A DNA stretch of 62,227 nucleotides, taken from contig CACEIC010000001.1 of the NCBI GenBank assembly GCA_902559605.1, positions 105,056-167,282 on the forward strand, in the 5' to 3' direction. Positions 27,848 through 37,486 of this stretch are shown here, piece by piece. The position numbers were made by a program, and so were the translations under genes. The first letter of the stretch is position 1, and every line of letters starts with the position of its first letter. The DNA is from an uncultured Pelagibacteraceae bacterium (lineage in GTDB: Bacteria; Pseudomonadota; Alphaproteobacteria; Pelagibacterales; Pelagibacteraceae). The notes beneath the pieces were generated by a model, which searched no databases, was not told where the DNA came from, and saw nothing but the letters and a program-made list of their open reading frames with translations.

Positions 27848-28717
27848 ATGTCTGAAAAGGTTAAAATTTTTATTGAATTAACAAGACTTAATAAACCAAT
27901 TGGTTTCATGCTTCTATTTTGGCCGTGTGTTTGGGGTTTAACAATTTCATATGATTTTTCTCTTTCTTTAAAAACTTATTTTATTTATGCTTTTTTATTT
28001 TTTTCTGGATCTGTTCTAATGAGATCAGCAGGATGTATTGTTAACGATATAAGTGATAGAAAAATTGATAAGTTAGTCGAAAGAACAAAAAATAGACCGA
28101 TCGCGTCAGAAAAAATTTCCGTATTTAATGCTGCAATATATGCTGCAATCTTATGTTTAATCGCGTTTTTAGTTTTGATAAATTTTAATAAATTTACTAT
28201 TTATATGGCTCTTCTTTCAATGCCATTGGCTTTTACATATCCATTAATGAAAAGATTTACTTACTGGCCTCAACTTTTTTTAGGTATTACTTTTAATTAC
28301 GGTCTAGTTTTGGCATGGATATCTATTCAAAATGAAGTTTCTATAGTACCAATTATATTTTATTTAGGAGCCACATTTTGGACATTAGGTTACGACACAA
28401 TATATGGATATCAAGATATTAATGATGATGAAATAATTGGAGTTAAATCAACATCGATTAAATTTAAAAATAACCCAAAAAAATTTATATCGTTTTGTTA
28501 CATTATATTTTTAATATCATTGTTTCTTGTTGGTTATAAAATGAATTTTAATTATTTATATTATATTGCTTTAATAGTGCCTTTAACTCATTTGTTAATT
28601 TTTCAATCTCTTAAATTAAAAACTGAAAGTGGGAATGACTGCTTAGCAAAATTTAAAAGCAATAATCTTTTGGGTCTTATTATTTTAATAATTTTGTTAG
28701 TAGGAAAATTAACTTAA
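27848..28717 (+). CDS. ubiA: 4-hydroxybenzoate polyprenyltransferase
   Basis: Attaches the polyprenyl tail to 4-hydroxybenzoate in ubiquinone synthesis. It has nine membrane helices in 289 residues, and the two aspartate-rich motifs NDISDRKIDKLVERTKNRP (about 65-83) and YDTIYGYQDINDDEIIG (about 181-197). These match UbiA rather than CtaB, which is encoded 7 kb away. Its stop overlaps the following ABC transporter start by one base. Confidence 0.94.
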   Translation: MSEKVKIFIELTRLNKPIGFMLLFWPCVWGLTISYDFSLSLKTYFIYAFLFFSGSVLMRSAGCIVNDISDRKIDKLVERTKNRPIASEKISVFNAAIYAAILCLIAFLVLINFNKFTIYMALLSMPLAFTYPLMKRFTYWPQLFLGITFNYGLVLAWISIQNEVSIVPIIFYLGATFWTLGYDTIYGYQDINDDEIIGVKSTSIKFKNNPKKFISFCYIIFLISLFLVGYKMNFNYLYYIALIVPLTHLLIFQSLKLKTESGNDCLAKFKSNNLLGLIILIILLVGKLT

Positions 28718-30459
28718 TGAAAAATGTTGATATTATAAAAAGATTGTACAATGATTATACAACAAAACATCTAAATAAAATAATTCTTGCTATATTGTTT
28801 TCTATTTTGGTTGCTGGCGCCACATCGGCAACAGCATGGTTACTCGACCCTGCAATAGAAAAAATTTTTATAAACAAAGATCAAAGTTTAATTTTCATAA
28901 TTCCACTTTTAATCATAATAGCTTTTGCTACAAAAGGCATATCTCTATATTTAGCAAAAGTTTTAATGATAAAAACTGCAGAAGAAGTGAAAAAAAATAT
29001 TCAAATCGATATGTTATCTTCTTTCATAAAAGCTGATACTGAAAAAATTGAAGACAAACATTCAGGTAAATATATTTCAAATCTTAACTTTGATGTAAAT
29101 CAAATAACTGGGATGCTAAGTAATGCAGTTTTAAATTTATTCAAAGATGGCTTAACGCTTATAGGCTTATTATTTGTAATGTTCTCTCAAAATTGGAGGC
29201 TTTCTCTTATAGCTTTAATCATGCTTCCTATAGCTACGATAACAGCTAAAAAATTAGGAAAACGTATTATTAAAGTTGCCACAGAAGCACAAGAAAAGTC
29301 AGGCGACTTAAATAAATATTTAATTGATCTTTTTAAAAATCATAAAATTATAAAAATTTTTCAAAGAGAGAATTATGAACATGAAAGATCAGAAAAATTT
29401 GTCAATGATCTAAAAGAAAAATCAATAAAAATTGCAACTGTTTTTATAAGATCTACTCCAATAATGGAAGTTGTAACTGGAATAATGATTGCAATATTAA
29501 TTTTTTACTCGGGAAAATTAATTATGAATGACCAGCTTAGTATAAACAATTTTTTCTCTTTTTTAGCTGCAATGATGCTTGCTTATCAACCAATAAAGTC
29601 TTTGGCAACAGTTAATGTTGCTTTTGGCCAAGGACTATCGGCAGGAAAAAGAATATTACCTATTATTGATCAACAAAATAAAATTTCAACAAATGAAAAT
29701 GGAAAAATATTAGATATAAGTAATGCATCAATAAAATTTCAAAATATTAATTTTAGTTACAAATCAAATCTTAACAATATAGTCCTTAAAGATATTAATA
29801 TTGATATAGCTGGCAGAAAAATGACAGCTTTAGTAGGTCACAGTGGATCGGGTAAATCTACAATATTAAATTTAATACCAAGAATTTATGATGCAGACTC
29901 TGGGGAAATTTTGATTGACAATCAAAAAGTACAAAATCTTAATCTTAAATCGTTAAGAAAAGAAATATCTATTGTTGATCAAAATACAACACTTTTTGAT
30001 GATACTATTTTTAATAATATCAAATATGCAAAGCCGGAGGCGAGTGACGAAGAAATTTTTACAGCTGCAAAAATATCAATGTGTACAGATTTTATAGAAA
30101 AATTAGAAAATAAATTTCAGACTGTTATAGGGGAAAACGGAGTAAAACTATCAGGTGGTGAAAAGCAAAGACTTTCGATAGCGAGAGCTTTGTTAAAGGA
30201 TAGCAAAATAATTCTTCTAGACGAAGCAACTTCATCTCTAGACTCTGAAACAGAAGAAAAAATACAAAAAGCTATTGAGGAATTAACAAAAAATAAAACA
30301 ACAGTAGTTATTGCTCATAGACTATCAACTATTCTTAATTCAGAAAAAATTTATGTTGTTGATAAAGGTTCTGTAGAATCATCAGGGAAACATGATGATC
30401 TAATCAAAAATTCATTGCTTTATAAAAACTTCTACGAGAGACAAATAAAAAATAACTAA
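28717..30459 (+). CDS. ABC exporter, MsbA-like (fused permease and ATPase)
   Basis: A 580-residue half-transporter with six membrane helices in the first 310 residues and a C-terminal nucleotide-binding domain. Walker A is GHSGSGKST, the signature is LSGGEKQRLS, Walker B is IILLDEATSSLD, and the switch histidine is in IAHRLST. The location directly before waaA, lpxK and a lauroyl acyltransferase suggests it is the MsbA flippase for lipid A-Kdo, but ABC exporters are hard to tell apart by sequence alone. Overlaps of one base link it to both neighbours. Confidence 0.9.
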   Translation: MKNVDIIKRLYNDYTTKHLNKIILAILFSILVAGATSATAWLLDPAIEKIFINKDQSLIFIIPLLIIIAFATKGISLYLAKVLMIKTAEEVKKNIQIDMLSSFIKADTEKIEDKHSGKYISNLNFDVNQITGMLSNAVLNLFKDGLTLIGLLFVMFSQNWRLSLIALIMLPIATITAKKLGKRIIKVATEAQEKSGDLNKYLIDLFKNHKIIKIFQRENYEHERSEKFVNDLKEKSIKIATVFIRSTPIMEVVTGIMIAILIFYSGKLIMNDQLSINNFFSFLAAMMLAYQPIKSLATVNVAFGQGLSAGKRILPIIDQQNKISTNENGKILDISNASIKFQNINFSYKSNLNNIVLKDINIDIAGRKMTALVGHSGSGKSTILNLIPRIYDADSGEILIDNQKVQNLNLKSLRKEISIVDQNTTLFDDTIFNNIKYAKPEASDEEIFTAAKISMCTDFIEKLENKFQTVIGENGVKLSGGEKQRLSIARALLKDSKIILLDEATSSLDSETEEKIQKAIEELTKNKTTVVIAHRLSTILNSEKIYVVDKGSVESSGKHDDLIKNSLLYKNFYERQIKNN

Positions 30460-31688
30460 TGTATTTTTTGTATAATATACTAGGAATTATTTTTTTTTTA
30501 ATCTCACCATTTATATTATTTTTTAGAATGATTATTGGAAAGGAAGATTGGAGAAGAATCTTAGAAAAATACGCTTATTATAATTTAAAAAAGACTGATA
30601 CAACTGTATGGTTTCATGGTGCAAGTGTTGGGGAAATCATGAGCATTCTCCCTTTGATAAATAAGTTTGAAAAAGATAAATCTATAAAAAAAATTTTACT
30701 TACTTCATCTACATTAAGTTCTGCATCAATAATTGCAAAAAAACCATTAAAGAAAACAACTCATATTTACTATCCATTTGATATTGGATTTATATGCAAC
30801 AACTTTTTAAATTATTGGGAACCAAAAATCGCAATATTTGTAGATTCTGAGGTCTGGCCGAATATGTATGAAAAAATAAATTCAAAAAAAATACCTCTAA
30901 TTTTAATCAATGGTAGAATTACAAGTAAAAGTTTCAAAAGATGGCAAATCTTTTCATCTTTTGCAAAGAATGTTTTCAGTAAAATAACAATAGCTTTACC
31001 TCAAAATCAAGAAACCCAAAATTATTTAAAAAGATTAGGTGTTAAAAAAATTAAATTTGTAGGAAATTTAAAGTATTTTAAAAATGATAAACAAAGTTTG
31101 AAGAAAAATGTTAAAAACTATTTTAAAAATAAAAAAGTATTCTGTGCAGCTAGCACTCATTATAATGAAGAGAAAATTATTGGAAAATTACATTTAAAAT
31201 TGAAGAAAAAGTTTAAGAATTTAATTACAATATTGGTTCCACGTCACATAAATAGATCAGAGGAAATAAAGCAACAACTTAGAAAATTAAAACTGATAGT
31301 TACCGAAAGATCAAGCGGACATAAGCCGTCTGATAATTGCGACGTATATATTGTTAATACATATGGAGAAATGTCGAAATTTTTAAGACTTTCAAATGTA
31401 ACATTTATTGGTGGATCTTTAGTAAACCATGGAGGACAAAACCCATTAGAAGCTGTAAGAATGGGTAATTACGTGATGCATGGTAGAAAAGTACATAATT
31501 TTAAAGAAATATATAAGGAATTAAAAAAATTAAAAATATCCTCAGAGATTAAAAATATCGATCAAATGGAAAAGGTATATGTAAAAAATCATAATTACAA
31601 AATATCAAAGAGTAAAATTAATAAAATTAATTATTTAGGTGCTAAAATTTTTGAAAATAACGTTAAAGAAATTAAAAATTATTTATAA
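30459..31688 (+). CDS. waaA: 3-deoxy-D-manno-octulosonic acid (Kdo) transferase
   Basis: Transfers Kdo from CMP-Kdo to lipid IVA at the inner membrane. An N-terminal membrane anchor (about 1-22) precedes a GT-B fold. The catalytic glutamate is in WFHGASVGEIMS, and DSEVWPNM, LINGRIT and GGSLVNHGGQNPLEA are conserved family segments. Length 409 is normal. It lies in a tight run with lpxK and the acyltransferase, which supports a conventional Kdo-lipid A core. Confidence 0.95.
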   Translation: MYFLYNILGIIFFLISPFILFFRMIIGKEDWRRILEKYAYYNLKKTDTTVWFHGASVGEIMSILPLINKFEKDKSIKKILLTSSTLSSASIIAKKPLKKTTHIYYPFDIGFICNNFLNYWEPKIAIFVDSEVWPNMYEKINSKKIPLILINGRITSKSFKRWQIFSSFAKNVFSKITIALPQNQETQNYLKRLGVKKIKFVGNLKYFKNDKQSLKKNVKNYFKNKKVFCAASTHYNEEKIIGKLHLKLKKKFKNLITILVPRHINRSEEIKQQLRKLKLIVTERSSGHKPSDNCDVYIVNTYGEMSKFLRLSNVTFIGGSLVNHGGQNPLEAVRMGNYVMHGRKVHNFKEIYKELKKLKISSEIKNIDQMEKVYVKNHNYKISKSKINKINYLGAKIFENNVKEIKNYL

Positions 31689-32611
31689 TGAAAGTAAAAA
31701 GACCCATTTTTTGGGATAGTTTCAATTTCATATCATTATTACTCTTACCATTTAGTTTGATAACAATTATTTTCAATTTTTTTAAATCTTTAAGTCTTAA
31801 AAAATATTTCAAAATAAAAACAATCTGTGTTGGAAATATTTACCTAGGTGGAACTGGAAAAACACCTTTAGTTTTAAAAATAAATGAAATTTTAAAATAT
31901 AAGTTTAAAACTGTATTTATAAAAAAAAAATATATTGATCAAATTGATGAGCAAAATATTTTATCAAAATATGGAAATCTGATTTGTTTAAGTTTTAGAG
32001 ATATCGCGCTGAGAATTGCTGAGAAAAAAAATTATCAGTTAGCTATATTAGATGATGGTTTACAAGATAAAAGTTTAAATTATGATATTTCTATTGCTTG
32101 TTTTAATAGTTCAGAGCTAGTTGGAAATGGGCTAGTTTTGCCCGCCGGGCCATTAAGGGAAAGAATTACAAATATTTTAAATTATGATCTTGCATTTCTT
32201 AATGGTGAAAAAGATAATAAAACTTTCGAGAAAACTCTAAAGAGATTAAATCCAAATTTAAAAATATTTAGAGCTAAATACACTCCTAAAAATCTTGAAT
32301 CTTTCAAATTTAAGAATAACTTTCTAGTTTTTTCAGGCATAGGTAATCCTTTGGAATTTCAACAAACATTAAAAAAATATAATTTTAAGATAAAAAAAAC
32401 GATGACTTTTCCTGACCATTATAAATATAAAAATTCTGATATAAATAATATAAAAAATATAGCTAAGAGTAATAAATTAAAAATTATAACAACCGAAAAA
32501 GACTACAATCGATTATCAAACACACAAAAAAAGAATATCCAATTTTTAAAAATAGGATTAAAAATTGAAAAAGAAAAAGAATTTAAAAATTTTTTATTAA
32601 AGAAATTATGA
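31688..32611 (+). CDS. lpxK: Tetraacyldisaccharide 4'-kinase
   Basis: Phosphorylates the 4' position of the lipid A disaccharide. The P-loop region is CVGNIYLGGTGKTPLV (about 48-63), and LAILDDGLQDKSL and VLPAGPLRE are family signatures. A hydrophobic N-terminal segment (about 15-35) anchors it to the inner membrane. Length 307 is near the usual. It overlaps the acyltransferase gene by 4 bp (ATGA). Confidence 0.95.
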   Translation: MKVKRPIFWDSFNFISLLLLPFSLITIIFNFFKSLSLKKYFKIKTICVGNIYLGGTGKTPLVLKINEILKYKFKTVFIKKKYIDQIDEQNILSKYGNLICLSFRDIALRIAEKKNYQLAILDDGLQDKSLNYDISIACFNSSELVGNGLVLPAGPLRERITNILNYDLAFLNGEKDNKTFEKTLKRLNPNLKIFRAKYTPKNLESFKFKNNFLVFSGIGNPLEFQQTLKKYNFKIKKTMTFPDHYKYKNSDINNIKNIAKSNKLKIITTEKDYNRLSNTQKKNIQFLKIGLKIEKEKEFKNFLLKKL

Positions 32612-33468
32612 GGAAGTTTTTTTATTTAATTGAATTTATTTTAATAAAATTGTTTTTTTTTATACTAATTATAATTGGTTATAAAAATGGATCTAATTTA
32701 GGAGATTTCATTGGGCGCTTGTTTGGTCCAATATTTAGATCAAAAAAGTTAATTGAAAATAATTTGGAAAAATCTGGCATTGTAGACAAAAAAAATTACA
32801 ATAAAATTATCAGCAAAATATATGGAAATTATGGAAGAATACTTGCTGAATATCCTTTTCTTAAAGCATTTAGAAATAACAATTTAAATAAATTTATTGA
32901 AATAGAAGGGCTTGAAAACCTAAACAAAATTAAGAGAGAAAAAAGACGAGCTGTATTTATATCTGGTCATTTCAATAATTTTGAATTAATGGCGCTCCAA
33001 ATAGAAAAGGCTGGTATAAATTTGTGCGCTATTTATAGACCGCTAAATAACGTATTCCTTAACAAAACCATGGAAGAAATTAGAGAAAATTTTATATGCA
33101 AAAATCAAATTAAAAAAGGAAGATCAGGCACAAGACAGATTATTGAAAATATAAAAAAAGGTAACTCAGTAGCTTTAATGATAGACCAAAGGGTAAGGGA
33201 AGGAATAAAAATTAATTTTTTTGGTAAACCAGCTAGTACTACGACCATACCTGCACAATTAATTAAAAAATATAAATGTGATCTAGTGCCTATTTATATA
33301 GAGAGAAGAAAAAATAATTATTTTAAAATGTTTGTTTCAGAACCGATTAAAATTAGGGACAATAAATCAATCAAAGAAATCACTGAACATCTAAATAAGA
33401 TACTTGAAAAAATGATTTTAAAAAATGTAGACCAGTGGATCTGGACTCACGATAGGTGGAAAACTTAA
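32608..33468 (+). CDS. Lipid A acyltransferase, LpxL/HtrB family
   Basis: Adds a secondary acyl chain to Kdo-lipid A. It has an N-terminal membrane helix and the acyltransferase motif HFNNFE (an H-x4-E form) in SGHFNNFELMAL, then MIDQRVREGIKINFFGKPA and QWIWTHDRWK at the C-terminus, all typical of the LABLAT family. Which acyl chain and position (LpxL or LpxM type) cannot be decided. Only one such enzyme is present in this locus. Its stop abuts the convergent DUF2093 gene with no gap. Confidence 0.92.
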   Translation: MRKFFYLIEFILIKLFFFILIIIGYKNGSNLGDFIGRLFGPIFRSKKLIENNLEKSGIVDKKNYNKIISKIYGNYGRILAEYPFLKAFRNNNLNKFIEIEGLENLNKIKREKRRAVFISGHFNNFELMALQIEKAGINLCAIYRPLNNVFLNKTMEEIRENFICKNQIKKGRSGTRQIIENIKKGNSVALMIDQRVREGIKINFFGKPASTTTIPAQLIKKYKCDLVPIYIERRKNNYFKMFVSEPIKIRDNKSIKEITEHLNKILEKMILKNVDQWIWTHDRWKT

Positions 33469-33666
33469 TCAGTTTTTATCTAATAAATCTCTTTTCATTG
33501 AGGCCTCAACATACGAAAAATAGGCTTCCTGTTCCTCAACATTCCAGTAAGCTAAGTTTTCAAGTGGTATTTTTTTTTGTGAGACAGCACAAATCACATG
33601 ATCACCTTCTTCAATGATCTCAAAATTATTTGCTAAGTATTTTAATTTAGCTAACTTATTTAACAT
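33469..33666 (-). CDS. DUF2093 protein
   Basis: A 65-residue cytosolic protein of the alphaproteobacterial DUF2093 family, with the conserved core ANNFEIIEEGDHVICAVSQKKIPLENLAYWNVEEQEAY. This region resembles a small beta-rich fold. The function is unknown. It lies head-to-head with purD with 22 bp between start codons, and its stop directly abuts the acyltransferase gene. Confidence 0.85.
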   Translation of the reverse strand: MLNKLAKLKYLANNFEIIEEGDHVICAVSQKKIPLENLAYWNVEEQEAYFSYVEASMKRDLLDKN

Positions 33667-33688
33667 ATTTAAGATATATATTTACTAA

Positions 33689-34954
33689 ATGAAAATTGCA
33701 ATTATTGGAAGTGGAGGACGAGAACATGCTCTAGTTCATCACTTAAGTAATTCAAAAAAAATAACAAAAATATATTCAATACCAGGTAATGCTGGTACCG
33801 AAGAAATATCTGTAAATATTGATTTAAATTTGGAAAATTTTCAAGATTTGTATAATTTTATTAAGAAAGAACAAATCGAATTGGTGATTGTTGGTCCAGA
33901 AAAACCATTAGTCGAAGGATTAGTAGATTTCCTAGAGTCAAAAAATATTAAAGTTTTTGGTCCTAGGAAAAAAGTAGCTCAATTAGAAGGCTCAAAAATA
34001 TTTACAAAACAAATTTGTGAGAAATTTAACATACCAACTGCTAAATTTAAAATTTGTAAATCCAAAGAAGACTCATTTATATTTTTATCTTCATCTAATT
34101 TTCCTCTTGTTGTAAAAGCAGATGTTCTTGCTGCAGGTAAAGGTGTTTATATTTGTCAAAATGTTGATGAGGCTAAAACTGCTGTTAACGAAATATTTGA
34201 CGGTAAATTTGGGAAAGCAGATCAAGTATTAATCGAAGAATTCCTAGAAGGTGATGAGATGAGTTTTTTTATTATTTCAGATGGAATTAGTTATAAAACT
34301 TTTAATACAGCTCAAGACCATAAAAGAGTTGGTGAGGGTGATACTGGAAAAAATACAGGAGGTATGGGAGCTTATTCACCTTCAAGCTTAATTAATGATG
34401 ATTTAGAGAATAAAATTTTAAACAAAATAATTGAGCCAACGTTAAAAGCTATAAGTGAAATGAATGAGAAGTACGTTGGTTTTTTATATGCCGGCTTAAT
34501 GATAAAAAGTAATGAACCATACCTAATTGAATATAATGTCAGGATGGGTGATCCTGAATGCCAAACTATATTACCGTTGGTTGACAGTGATTTATTGGAC
34601 ATAATAAATTCTTGTTGCAATTCAAAATTAAAGACCCACGAAATAAAATGGAAAAATAAAAAAAGTATGTGCATTGCTTTATGCTCAAAAGGATATCCTG
34701 AAAAATATAATAAGAATGTTGAAATTAAAAATTTAAAAGAATTCAAATCAACTAAAGATAATTTTATTTTTCATGCTGGAACGAAAAGTTCTGGAAACAA
34801 AATTGTAGCAGTTGGAGGTAGGGTAATAAATTTTGTTAATATCTCAGATAGTTATTTATCAAGTAGAAAAGAAATAATCAATCAGATTAATAAATTGAAT
34901 TGGGAAGATGGTTTTTATAGATCAGATATAGGCCATAAAGTCATAGATAAATGA
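33689..34954 (+). CDS. purD: Phosphoribosylamine-glycine ligase
   Basis: Joins glycine to phosphoribosylamine in purine synthesis, using ATP. The N-terminal motif MKIAIIGSGGREHALVHHL, the ATP-grasp region LVVKADVLAAGKGVYIC and the late motif EYNVRMGDPECQTILPL are diagnostic. Length 421 is normal. It overlaps rsmD by 4 bp (ATGA). Confidence 0.97.
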   Translation: MKIAIIGSGGREHALVHHLSNSKKITKIYSIPGNAGTEEISVNIDLNLENFQDLYNFIKKEQIELVIVGPEKPLVEGLVDFLESKNIKVFGPRKKVAQLEGSKIFTKQICEKFNIPTAKFKICKSKEDSFIFLSSSNFPLVVKADVLAAGKGVYICQNVDEAKTAVNEIFDGKFGKADQVLIEEFLEGDEMSFFIISDGISYKTFNTAQDHKRVGEGDTGKNTGGMGAYSPSSLINDDLENKILNKIIEPTLKAISEMNEKYVGFLYAGLMIKSNEPYLIEYNVRMGDPECQTILPLVDSDLLDIINSCCNSKLKTHEIKWKNKKSMCIALCSKGYPEKYNKNVEIKNLKEFKSTKDNFIFHAGTKSSGNKIVAVGGRVINFVNISDSYLSSRKEIINQINKLNWEDGFYRSDIGHKVIDK

Positions 34955-35517
34955 GAGTAATTGGTGGAAAACTAAGAGGAAAATTAATTCATAATCCTAC
35001 AGATAAAACAACAAGACCTTTAAAGGATATGGTTAGAGAGTCGATATTTAATATTTTAGAGCATTCTAAGAATGAAAAAATTAAATTCAAAAATGACGTA
35101 GTTTTGGATTTATTTTCCGGTTCTGGTTCGTTTGGCATTGAATGTTTGTCTAGAGGAGTAAAAAAAGTTTTTTTTTTTGAAAATTACAAACCCTCTTTGA
35201 AAATTTTAGAAAAAAACATTAAGGAGTTAGAAATTGATAAAGATTCAGTCATCAGGGAAATAAATGCATATGAAATTTCTAAAGAAAATATAGATAATGA
35301 AAAAATTAATTTAATTTATCTGGATCCACCATTTAAAGATAAAAATATAAATAAATTATTAAGGAAAATTTTAGACTTAAAAATTGCTCACAAAAGTACA
35401 TTAATAGTAATTCATAGAAATAAGAAATTTAATGAAAATTTTATAGAAGATTTTAAAGTTCTTAGAGAAAAAAAATATGGTTTATCAAAAATAATATTTG
35501 GTAAATTGCTATTTTAG
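34951..35517 (+). CDS. rsmD: 16S rRNA (guanine966-N2)-methyltransferase
   Basis: SAM-dependent methylation of G966 in 16S rRNA. The family start MRVIGGKLRGKLI, the SAM site VLDLFSGSGSFGIECLSRG and the catalytic LIYLDPPFKD are all present. Length 188 is typical. It is coupled to purD upstream and overlaps the convergent pgi gene by 9 bp at the 3' end. Confidence 0.95.
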   Translation: MRVIGGKLRGKLIHNPTDKTTRPLKDMVRESIFNILEHSKNEKIKFKNDVVLDLFSGSGSFGIECLSRGVKKVFFFENYKPSLKILEKNIKELEIDKDSVIREINAYEISKENIDNEKINLIYLDPPFKDKNINKLLRKILDLKIAHKSTLIVIHRNKKFNENFIEDFKVLREKKYGLSKIIFGKLLF

Positions 35518-36681
35518 GATTTTTTTTGTTTCTATTTTAATCAATTCAACTGAAGGTTGGTTAATTGGATTTACATTTAATAAGGAGCTAAGCATTAGTG
35601 TTTCTAAAATAAAAAATGTAAATAGTTCACCTAAAGTTTCCTCACTTTTATTTTTAATTTCAAAACTTCTAAAAGATAATTTTTTCTTATTAAATACATT
35701 TTGCGTAGCTTTTTTTTGAGCATACATTACTTGATCCAAACTTTTCTTTTTTAAATGTTCTAATCCATCAATTAAATATGCATTATTAAATTTAAGTGGA
35801 GTTCTCTCTCTAGTGAAAAAAAAACTAAAGAAATTATTTTTTGGACCATCTAAATAAAGTTGTAAAAGACTATGATTGTCCTTTGGCATTGTAGAGATTA
35901 TAGGAAAGAAGCCCTTACCCTTTTTTCCTAAACTTTCAGCAGATAATTGCTGGTACCATTTCAAAAAGTTATTTAATTTTTCATCATAATTTAAAATTAC
36001 ACAATTTTTTTTTCCTTTAATAATATTTGAGTAAATTGAAGAGACATTTTCAATTAAAAAATTAATAAATTTTTTATTTTTTATTAGATAATTTAATCGT
36101 TTAAATTTTTTTTCATTTAAACCCATCAATTCTGCCGGGACCATTCCAACTTCGGATAATACTGAATATCTTCCTCCTATGTAATTTTTATGGTCAATTA
36201 CATCAGATCTCAGTTTATTAGCTATAGCTCTAAGAATATTATTTTTTTTTTCAGTTATTATTAAATTTTTATTTCTTTTCTGTTTTGATAAGATCAGGTT
36301 TAAATTTGATAATGTTTCTAGGGTGTTACCTGATTTTGATATAATTATATTTACACGTTTTTTGTTTGATTTTGTTATTCTTATGTTCTGTAGGTTATTA
36401 TAAAAGAAAAATTTTTTTTTGATTTTATGACTAAGAAAATCATAAATGGCTTGTGCGCCTAGTATAGATCCCCCCATTCCTATTAAATTATACTCATAGT
36501 ATTTTTTGAAATTTAGTAAATTTTTTTTCTGAAATGAATAATTATAATTATTTGTTAGAGATTTTAATAAAGGATATTTTTCAATTAAATTTTTAAACTT
36601 TATGAAATTATTAAGTTTTTTTTTATTTAATTGTTTATTTTTATTATTAAAATTTTTGTAAATAATATGTTTTGTCTCCAT
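35509..36681 (-). CDS. pgi: Glucose-6-phosphate isomerase, short divergent form
   Basis: Interconverts glucose 6-phosphate and fructose 6-phosphate. The phosphosugar-binding SIS segments are seen as IGMGGSILGAQAIYDFL and IISKSGNTLETLSNL. The catalytic-side GGRYSVLSEVG (Pgi signature GGRFS), the histidine segment KDNHSLLQLYLDGP and a C-terminal lysine in NQPSVELIKI are present. At 390 residues it is about 150 shorter than the E. coli enzyme, closer in size to compact bacterial Pgi proteins. Its 5' end is 3 nt from the DUF3035 gene upstream. Confidence 0.88.
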   Translation of the reverse strand: METKHIIYKNFNNKNKQLNKKKLNNFIKFKNLIEKYPLLKSLTNNYNYSFQKKNLLNFKKYYEYNLIGMGGSILGAQAIYDFLSHKIKKKFFFYNNLQNIRITKSNKKRVNIIISKSGNTLETLSNLNLILSKQKRNKNLIITEKKNNILRAIANKLRSDVIDHKNYIGGRYSVLSEVGMVPAELMGLNEKKFKRLNYLIKNKKFINFLIENVSSIYSNIIKGKKNCVILNYDEKLNNFLKWYQQLSAESLGKKGKGFFPIISTMPKDNHSLLQLYLDGPKNNFFSFFFTRERTPLKFNNAYLIDGLEHLKKKSLDQVMYAQKKATQNVFNKKKLSFRSFEIKNKSEETLGELFTFFILETLMLSSLLNVNPINQPSVELIKIETKKILK

Positions 36682-36684
36682 TAA

Positions 36685-37002
36685 TTACTGGATTTTCTTC
36701 TTCATATTATTTAATAAATCTGACCCGCTACTAGAGTCCTCAGAATTATTATCGTCTTTTATTTTGAGTAAATCTTTTACTTCTTTATCATTTGATTGAC
36801 TACTTACTTCCAAATCATCTCCTGGCATAGGAAGTTTATTCATGTCAGGTGGCATTTGGAGAGGATTTTTTTTTTTTACAAGAAATTCATCACTTTGTTC
36901 AGATCTTTTTTTACCTTCTAAAGCATCTCTAACTCCGCCACAAAAAGTTAATAATGGCACTAAAGCCATTAATAAGATTAAATTTAGTTTAAATTTTTTC
37001 AT
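36685..37002 (-). CDS. Putative lipoprotein, DUF3035 family
   Basis: A small exported protein, about 105 residues from the ATG at 37002 (the ORF-track start at 37053 adds residues from within lspA). The signal sequence ends in [15 protein letters not shown]; the cysteine suggests lipid attachment, although Phe before it departs from the usual lipobox. The segment [27 protein letters not shown] matches DUF3035, which is regularly encoded next to lspA in alphaproteobacteria. An outer-membrane-assembly role has been suggested for relatives; this is inference. It overlaps lspA by 14 bp. Confidence 0.75.
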   Translation of the reverse strand: MKKFKLNLILLMALVPLLTFCGGVRDALEGKKRSEQSDEFLVKKKNPLQMPPDMNKLPMPGDDLEVSSQSNDKEVKDLLKIKDDNNSEDSSSGSDLLNNMKKKIQ

Positions 37003-37486
37003 CTTTTTTTTTATAGAATATAAATTCAGATAAAATAAGGCATATAATACCAATTGTTATAAATATGTCAGCTACATTAAAGATAAACCAATGATATCCT
37101 GCATAATTTAAATCTATAAAATCTGGAACAGCTCTGTAATAAACTCGGTCAAATAAGTTTCCTAAAGAGCCTCCTAATATTATCATTAAAAAAAATGATT
37201 TAATTTTTGACTCAATGAAAGCGAAATACAATATTACTAAGTTTATAATGACTATAATTGCAGTAAAGATATTATAGAAAAGTTTATCTTCTGATGAAAA
37301 TAAACCAAATCCTATCCCTGTATTCCAAACTAAATAGATATTTAAAAATTGATTTATATAAAGATCAACTTGTCCTTCATTATTTAAGATATTTAGAATA
37401 TAAATTTTTGATAGTCTATCTAAAGCAAAACAAACAACTAAAAATACAAAACCTATAAGAAGTTTATTTAATTTTTCATTTCCCAT
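36989..37486 (-). CDS. lspA: Lipoprotein signal peptidase (signal peptidase II)
   Basis: Inner-membrane aspartic protease that cleaves prolipoprotein signal peptides. There are four membrane helices in 165 residues. Conserved boxes are [34 protein letters not shown] (first catalytic Asp) and [11 protein letters not shown] (second catalytic Asp). It overlaps ileS by 11 bp, the classical ileS-lspA pairing, and its 3' end overlaps a putative lipoprotein gene. Confidence 0.95.
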   Translation of the reverse strand: MGNEKLNKLLIGFVFLVVCFALDRLSKIYILNILNNEGQVDLYINQFLNIYLVWNTGIGFGLFSSEDKLFYNIFTAIIVIINLVILYFAFIESKIKSFFLMIILGGSLGNLFDRVYYRAVPDFIDLNYAGYHWFIFNVADIFITIGIICLILSEFIFYKKKDEKI

